From: Bradyrhizobium sp. Tv2a-2
Lineage (GTDB): Bacteria; Pseudomonadota; Alphaproteobacteria; Rhizobiales; Xanthobacteraceae
Direction: 5' to 3'
Assembly (NCBI RefSeq): GCF_000472425.1
Contig: NZ_AXAI01000014.1
Location: forward strand, 124,168 to 188,167
Length of the DNA stretch: 64,000 bases
A model generated the notes under the pieces. That model did no database searches. It worked only from the letters and a program-made list of their open reading frames with translations, and was not told the DNA's origin. A program made the translations under genes and the position numbers. Of the stretch, positions 60,581-64,000 are shown one piece after another (positions within the stretch are counted from its first letter, which is position 1; each line of letters starts with the position of its first letter).

Positions 60581-63316
60581 TCAGTGCGGCTTGGGAATGC
60601 CATACTGGTCAAGTGTCGGGTCTACCGTCTTGTCGAAAGCCTTTTTGTCATGTGCTTTCTGCACCGCCTCCGCAATGGCGGTGAAGATGAATGCTACGGT
60701 GAGGACTCCGTCGATCACCCACCCAACGGGGCCCAGGGCCGATCCGATCGTTTCGGCAGCGGCCAAGCCGGTTCCTTCGCCGCCTATCATGCCCGCGAAG
60801 CGACCAATACCGCTTGCCAACGCCCGGCTTATTCCAGCTGATCGATAGGTTCCGGTCGCGGCAAATCTCGCCAAATCGTATGCGGTTGTGGCTCCGGCAA
60901 TGGCGCCTCGCGTGCCGGCAGCGAGTGCCAGAGTCGCGTCCCAGCCTTTGCCTGCGTTGACCAGGTTTTTGAACTCGGGCAGCAGAAAGGCTGCGGAAAT
61001 TATGCCGCCTACCCCGCCCAAAACATCACGTGCCAAGCCCAATCTGGTCGCCATCGCGGCCCCCGCCGCGCCTTTTGTTCCGAAATAGATGGCGCCGGCT
61101 GCCGCCGCCAACTCTCCACCCATGAGTCCGTAGCTCGACTTGACCAATCCCTCTTCGCTGGACGCGCCCCCCGACGCCTCGCCGGTCGCACCACCGCCGG
61201 CCTGTGATTTCATCACCAAGGCACTCGCCGCCAGGCTTTCGAGCAGCTTATGGGCTTTTGCCGCGGAACTTGGGTCTGCCTGCAAGTCAACTGAGAAGCC
61301 CGGACCAGCGGCACTGGGATCGAACGATTTAGCTGTCGAGTCATACTTCGCCAACGCGTCTTGCAGTGATGTGCCTCCATCCAGATCCCGCAAGAATGAG
61401 CGTACGAGAGTCTCCGTGTCACTCTGGCTGAACGGTGACTGACCTTGTCCTGAAAGAGACTCCGCCACGCTCGCCGCAATGTCGTCGAGACCAGCGGGGC
61501 CGTTAGCCAGCCCCGCGAGAACATCCTTGCCCGATCCGGATTTGACCAACTCCGGATCAAGCAACGAAGCGGCCGTCGAGCTATATTGATCGATCTGACT
61601 TTGAATGAAATTGGGATCGAGGACTTGCTCGAAAGTCTGCTCGTCCGCCTGCATGGCCGCCAGCGCGTCGGTCGGCTTCACGCCCTTTTGTGCCAGGAGC
61701 TGCTTGAGGTCGCCTCCGTTGCTGAAATCATCCTTATAGGCGGACTCCAGTTCAGTCGTCAGCGAGCTGCTGCTGGCCACGATTTGCGCCTCGCTTGGAA
61801 CATCACCACCATGGAGATCGCCCTGAAGCGCCAGCTCCGCCGAAAAGTCATTCAGCGCCGCCGCGTCGCTCTCCTTGCGATTCTTGGGGTTGGCATTGTT
61901 CCGTTCGATCGCATCAAGATCATTCTGAAGCCCGGCTCCAGTCACGACGTCAGTGTAGCGCTTTTCCACCACAGCGGCGAGCGAGGGATTGCTGCTTGTG
62001 ATCGCCGATTCGTTTTCGGCAACGGACTGCTGCAGATAAGTCGTCACGTCGGGATCCGCCTGAAGCTGTGCGATGCGCTGCTGCAGTGCTGCATCCGTGT
62101 CGCTGATCTTGCGGAGCGAGTCTCCCGCCTCGACCTGCCCTTGAGTCGTCTGCAGTTGCACGAGCACTGCCGCTTTCTGTGCGCCGGTGTAATTCTGCGG
62201 ATTTGCGAACACATCCGCATTGAGCTTTGATGTATCGACGCCAGCAACCGCGTTTCGGGTCGCGGCGTCTCTAATCAGGGAAGCAAAGCTTCCGCCGGTG
62301 GTCGGCGCCTGGGTTTTCACCCACTTGGTGATGTTCTTCTCATCATATAAGCCGTCGGCATTATGCGTGGCGAGATCAACACCGCTTTTGCCGCCTTGAT
62401 CGAGGACAGCGAACATTCCCGGCTGAGAGAACGTGTTCGCCGCGCCTTGCAAAGCCACGGACAAACCTGGATTTGCGTTCGCGATCGCCTTTAGTCCGGC
62501 CTGTGACGTGAACTTGCTCGCCGTGGCGCCGGCGCCCTGATTGGCCGGATCCGCAGCATTGGTCAGAGGCAGGTTCGCCTGCAACAGGGCGGCCTCACGC
62601 ACGAGCTCCAGCGATTGTCCGTCCGCATCCGGATTATCCTTCTGGTAATTGCTGAGGGTCTTATTGGCGGCCCCAAGCTGCTTTTCCATCTTTGAGATGA
62701 ACGCTGAAATATCGTTCCTGGAAATATCGCCATCCGCCTTCCCGCCATGCGCGGCCGTATCGAGTGCGGCTTTCATGGCGGGATTTGCATCGAGATAGGC
62801 CTGCGCCGCCTTCGCATCGTCGCCGCCGGCAGCCAGCATCTTGGCGACTGCTATCGGGCGGTTCAGCGCCTTCTCGGCGGCCTCCTGCTGGTCGGGCGGC
62901 AGTCCTGCGACCAGCGGCGCCCACTTTTCCAGATCATCTGGTGAGGAGTATTGCGAATCGTCGATCGCGGAATTCACGCTGTCCTCGGGCTGCGAGGCGT
63001 CCGAAATCGGGCCGGCGCTCGCGTCAGGCGCGGTGTCTGACGTCGCCGTGGTGCTTGCTGTTGTCGCACCGAACGCACTCGGCCCTGGGCCGCCCGCCTC
63101 AGTCAGCACCGTGGTATCCGTCGTCGAGGTATCCGTCGTCGAGGTTGGAGACCACTGGCCCGCGAGCGCCGAGTCAAAGCTGTCCTCGTCGTCGCCCCCA
63201 ACGTCGTCGCCCCCAACGTTTGAAAATTGCGGCACGCTTGCCGCCGTGCTGCTCACGACTTGCACCGTCTTCTTCCTCTTCAAGGGTGCTCGCAGGTATG
63301 TCGAGCAACGAAACAT
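60581..63316 (-). CDS. HrpF/NopX-family type III translocon candidate
   Basis: 911 aa from the ATG at 63316; a GTG at 63265 (VQVVSSTAASVPQFSN) has a better GAGGAAG ribosome site and gives a Ser/Thr-rich type III-like N terminus. No Sec signal. Residues ~60-125 are a Ser/Thr/Asp-rich linker. The region ~180-420 matches my recollection of the HrpF/NolX domain (GDISRNDISAFISKMEKQLG; LREAALLQANLPL-type and NADGLYDEKNITKWVKTQAP segments). Three C-terminal hydrophobic stretches (AAAAGAIYFGTKGAAGAAMA; GGVGGIISAAFLLP; GWVIDGVLTVAFIFTAIAEA) could span a host membrane. HrpF/NopX proteins form the effector pore. Family assignment is by recall, unverified. Confidence 0.72.
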   Translation of the reverse strand: MFRCSTYLRAPLKRKKTVQVVSSTAASVPQFSNVGGDDVGGDDEDSFDSALAGQWSPTSTTDTSTTDTTVLTEAGGPGPSAFGATTASTTATSDTAPDASAGPISDASQPEDSVNSAIDDSQYSSPDDLEKWAPLVAGLPPDQQEAAEKALNRPIAVAKMLAAGGDDAKAAQAYLDANPAMKAALDTAAHGGKADGDISRNDISAFISKMEKQLGAANKTLSNYQKDNPDADGQSLELVREAALLQANLPLTNAADPANQGAGATASKFTSQAGLKAIANANPGLSVALQGAANTFSQPGMFAVLDQGGKSGVDLATHNADGLYDEKNITKWVKTQAPTTGGSFASLIRDAATRNAVAGVDTSKLNADVFANPQNYTGAQKAAVLVQLQTTQGQVEAGDSLRKISDTDAALQQRIAQLQADPDVTTYLQQSVAENESAITSSNPSLAAVVEKRYTDVVTGAGLQNDLDAIERNNANPKNRKESDAAALNDFSAELALQGDLHGGDVPSEAQIVASSSSLTTELESAYKDDFSNGGDLKQLLAQKGVKPTDALAAMQADEQTFEQVLDPNFIQSQIDQYSSTAASLLDPELVKSGSGKDVLAGLANGPAGLDDIAASVAESLSGQGQSPFSQSDTETLVRSFLRDLDGGTSLQDALAKYDSTAKSFDPSAAGPGFSVDLQADPSSAAKAHKLLESLAASALVMKSQAGGGATGEASGGASSEEGLVKSSYGLMGGELAAAAGAIYFGTKGAAGAAMATRLGLARDVLGGVGGIISAAFLLPEFKNLVNAGKGWDATLALAAGTRGAIAGATTAYDLARFAATGTYRSAGISRALASGIGRFAGMIGGEGTGLAAAETIGSALGPVGWVIDGVLTVAFIFTAIAEAVQKAHDKKAFDKTVDPTLDQYGIPKPH

Positions 63317-63458
63317 CCTAAAGCCGCGCTCATCCAGTGCTTAGCGCAGCGCTACATCGCAGACCATGCAAGCGTGTCTCATGCTCGTTATGAGTGCTCT
63401 TTATGCGCGCCAGCCGAACCGGGCTGGCGCCAACGCGGGCATGAGCTCATGCCAACTA

Positions 63459-64000
63459 CTAAAAGCTCCACGCCACAACACCTTCGTCGAAGTCCTTTTT
63501 GGCGGATGCATAGTCTGGCGAGCCCATCTCACCGTCATCGACCTTTTTCTTCATCGTATCAAAGTCGGATGCCAAACTGCTTGCTCTTTCCGTTATGTCC
63601 GGATTCCCCGCGAGAGCGGGATCATTGGCAATTGCATTGTATGCGTCATGAGCCTCTGTCATAAGGTCGTCAAATGCGCTTTTTGGAGTCGGATCGCCCT
63701 TAACGGCGATTGGGCCGGTCGCAAGTAGCTCAGCGGACCTCCCAGCGTTTGAGCCCTCCACCGAAAGCGCAAATAATTTTTCTTGCTCATTCGTGGCCTC
63801 TGAAGCCGCATTTCTAGCGGCAGCTGCCGCCGCTGCGTAGTCCTTCTGCGCCGCCGCGTTGTCCATCGCGGCGTGCTTTGGGTCTTCGTTTTGAGCCTTG
63901 GCCTTTTCGCCGTCCGCCTTCTTCTCCAAATCTTGCGCCGACTGTATGTTGGCCTTGAACGCCGTCTCGTCCCCCCCCGGGAAGCTCGTGTTGCCATTAC
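63459..64000 (-). CDS. Ala-rich helical protein, 5' end beyond window
   Basis: The frame is open to the right edge, so only the last ~180 residues are visible. They are hydrophilic and strongly helical, with an Ala/Lys/Glu-rich coiled-coil-like stretch (DNAAAQKDYAAAAAAARNAA) and an acidic C terminus ending VVAWSF. No family recognised. It precedes the translocon candidate by 142 bp on the same strand, so it may be a secreted or structural component of the same system. Confidence 0.6.
   Translation of the reverse strand, partial: NGNTSFPGGDETAFKANIQSAQDLEKKADGEKAKAQNEDPKHAAMDNAAAQKDYAAAAAAARNAASEATNEQEKLFALSVEGSNAGRSAELLATGPIAVKGDPTPKSAFDDLMTEAHDAYNAIANDPALAGNPDITERASSLASDFDTMKKKVDDGEMGSPDYASAKKDFDEGVVAWSF

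Noticed and set aside
49584..64000. tts, hrp or PIP boxes upstream of the candidate effectors
   Set aside because: I looked upstream of the starts at 50219, 53825, 54388, 57782 and 63316 by eye and found no convincing match.
1..64000. tRNA or rRNA genes and an integrase or attachment site for the 49.5-64 kb region
   Set aside because: None recognised; the apparent island has no visible insertion machinery inside the window.

Overview
The window reads as chromosomal DNA of a high-GC alphaproteobacterium, most probably Bradyrhizobium or a close relative. Reasons: the dense set of ABC/Bug-type solute-binding proteins and aromatic catabolic genes, DUF1127 and alpha/beta-hydrolase/adenylate-cyclase proteins typical of that genus, a RIME-like palindromic intergenic repeat, and a HrpF/NopX-type type III translocon candidate. 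No tRNA, rRNA, CRISPR array or intact insertion sequence was seen. The assignment is by recognition only; no database was searched.

1-14.2 kb: the 3' end of a GGDEF/EAL protein, then a minus-strand aromatic-acid cluster. It encodes a TetR regulator, a 2-pyrone-4,6-dicarboxylate hydrolase (LigI-like), a C4-dicarboxylate-type symporter, a 4-oxalomesaconate hydratase (GalB-like), a 61-aa protein, a dihydroxyphthalate-decarboxylase-like protein and a DUF1932 dehydrogenase. Next come two periplasmic binding proteins (+), an extradiol-type VOC dioxygenase, an IclR regulator, a cupin, an SDR lacking its usual catalytic Tyr/Lys, and an acetolactate-synthase-like TPP enzyme. Two gene stumps (a second LigI-like gene and a flavoprotein) show recent decay. 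14.5-19.3 kb is a branched-chain-amino-acid-type ABC transporter in which LivM, LivG and LivF are one polypeptide. 19.3-24.6 kb is a TetR-controlled RND efflux pair without an outer-membrane gene.

24.8-49.3 kb is mixed accessory metabolism: a hydrolase-cyclase; a DUF1127/TauE pair divergent from a MocR regulator with clear direct-repeat operators; several very small genes; an HxlR-flanked molybdenum hydroxylase (CoxSLM-like); a D-2-hydroxyacid dehydrogenase; a CopG/PHB-depolymerase pair with a palindromic promoter; an MFS transporter beside a truncated LysR gene; a secreted alpha/beta hydrolase; and an isoquinoline-1-oxidoreductase-like operon with a diheme cytochrome c. Decayed gene ends (three hydrolase/cyclase stumps and others) are scattered through it.

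49.5-64 kb is the most unusual part. It holds a 911-aa HrpF/NopX-like translocon candidate, a lytic transglycosylase without an export signal, and several orphan hydrophilic Ser/Thr/Pro-rich proteins without signal peptides, one with a 96-residue internal duplication. A Tad-type secretin/CpaD pair lies directly downstream of the translocon gene on the same strand, with a TadD-like lipoprotein and a broken copy of its 3' end nearby. Six copies of a ~104-bp palindromic repeat are confined to 50.6-56.9 kb. I read this as the edge of a type III secretion/effector island whose core apparatus genes, if present, lie beyond 64 kb. This is inference: no core T3SS gene is in the window.
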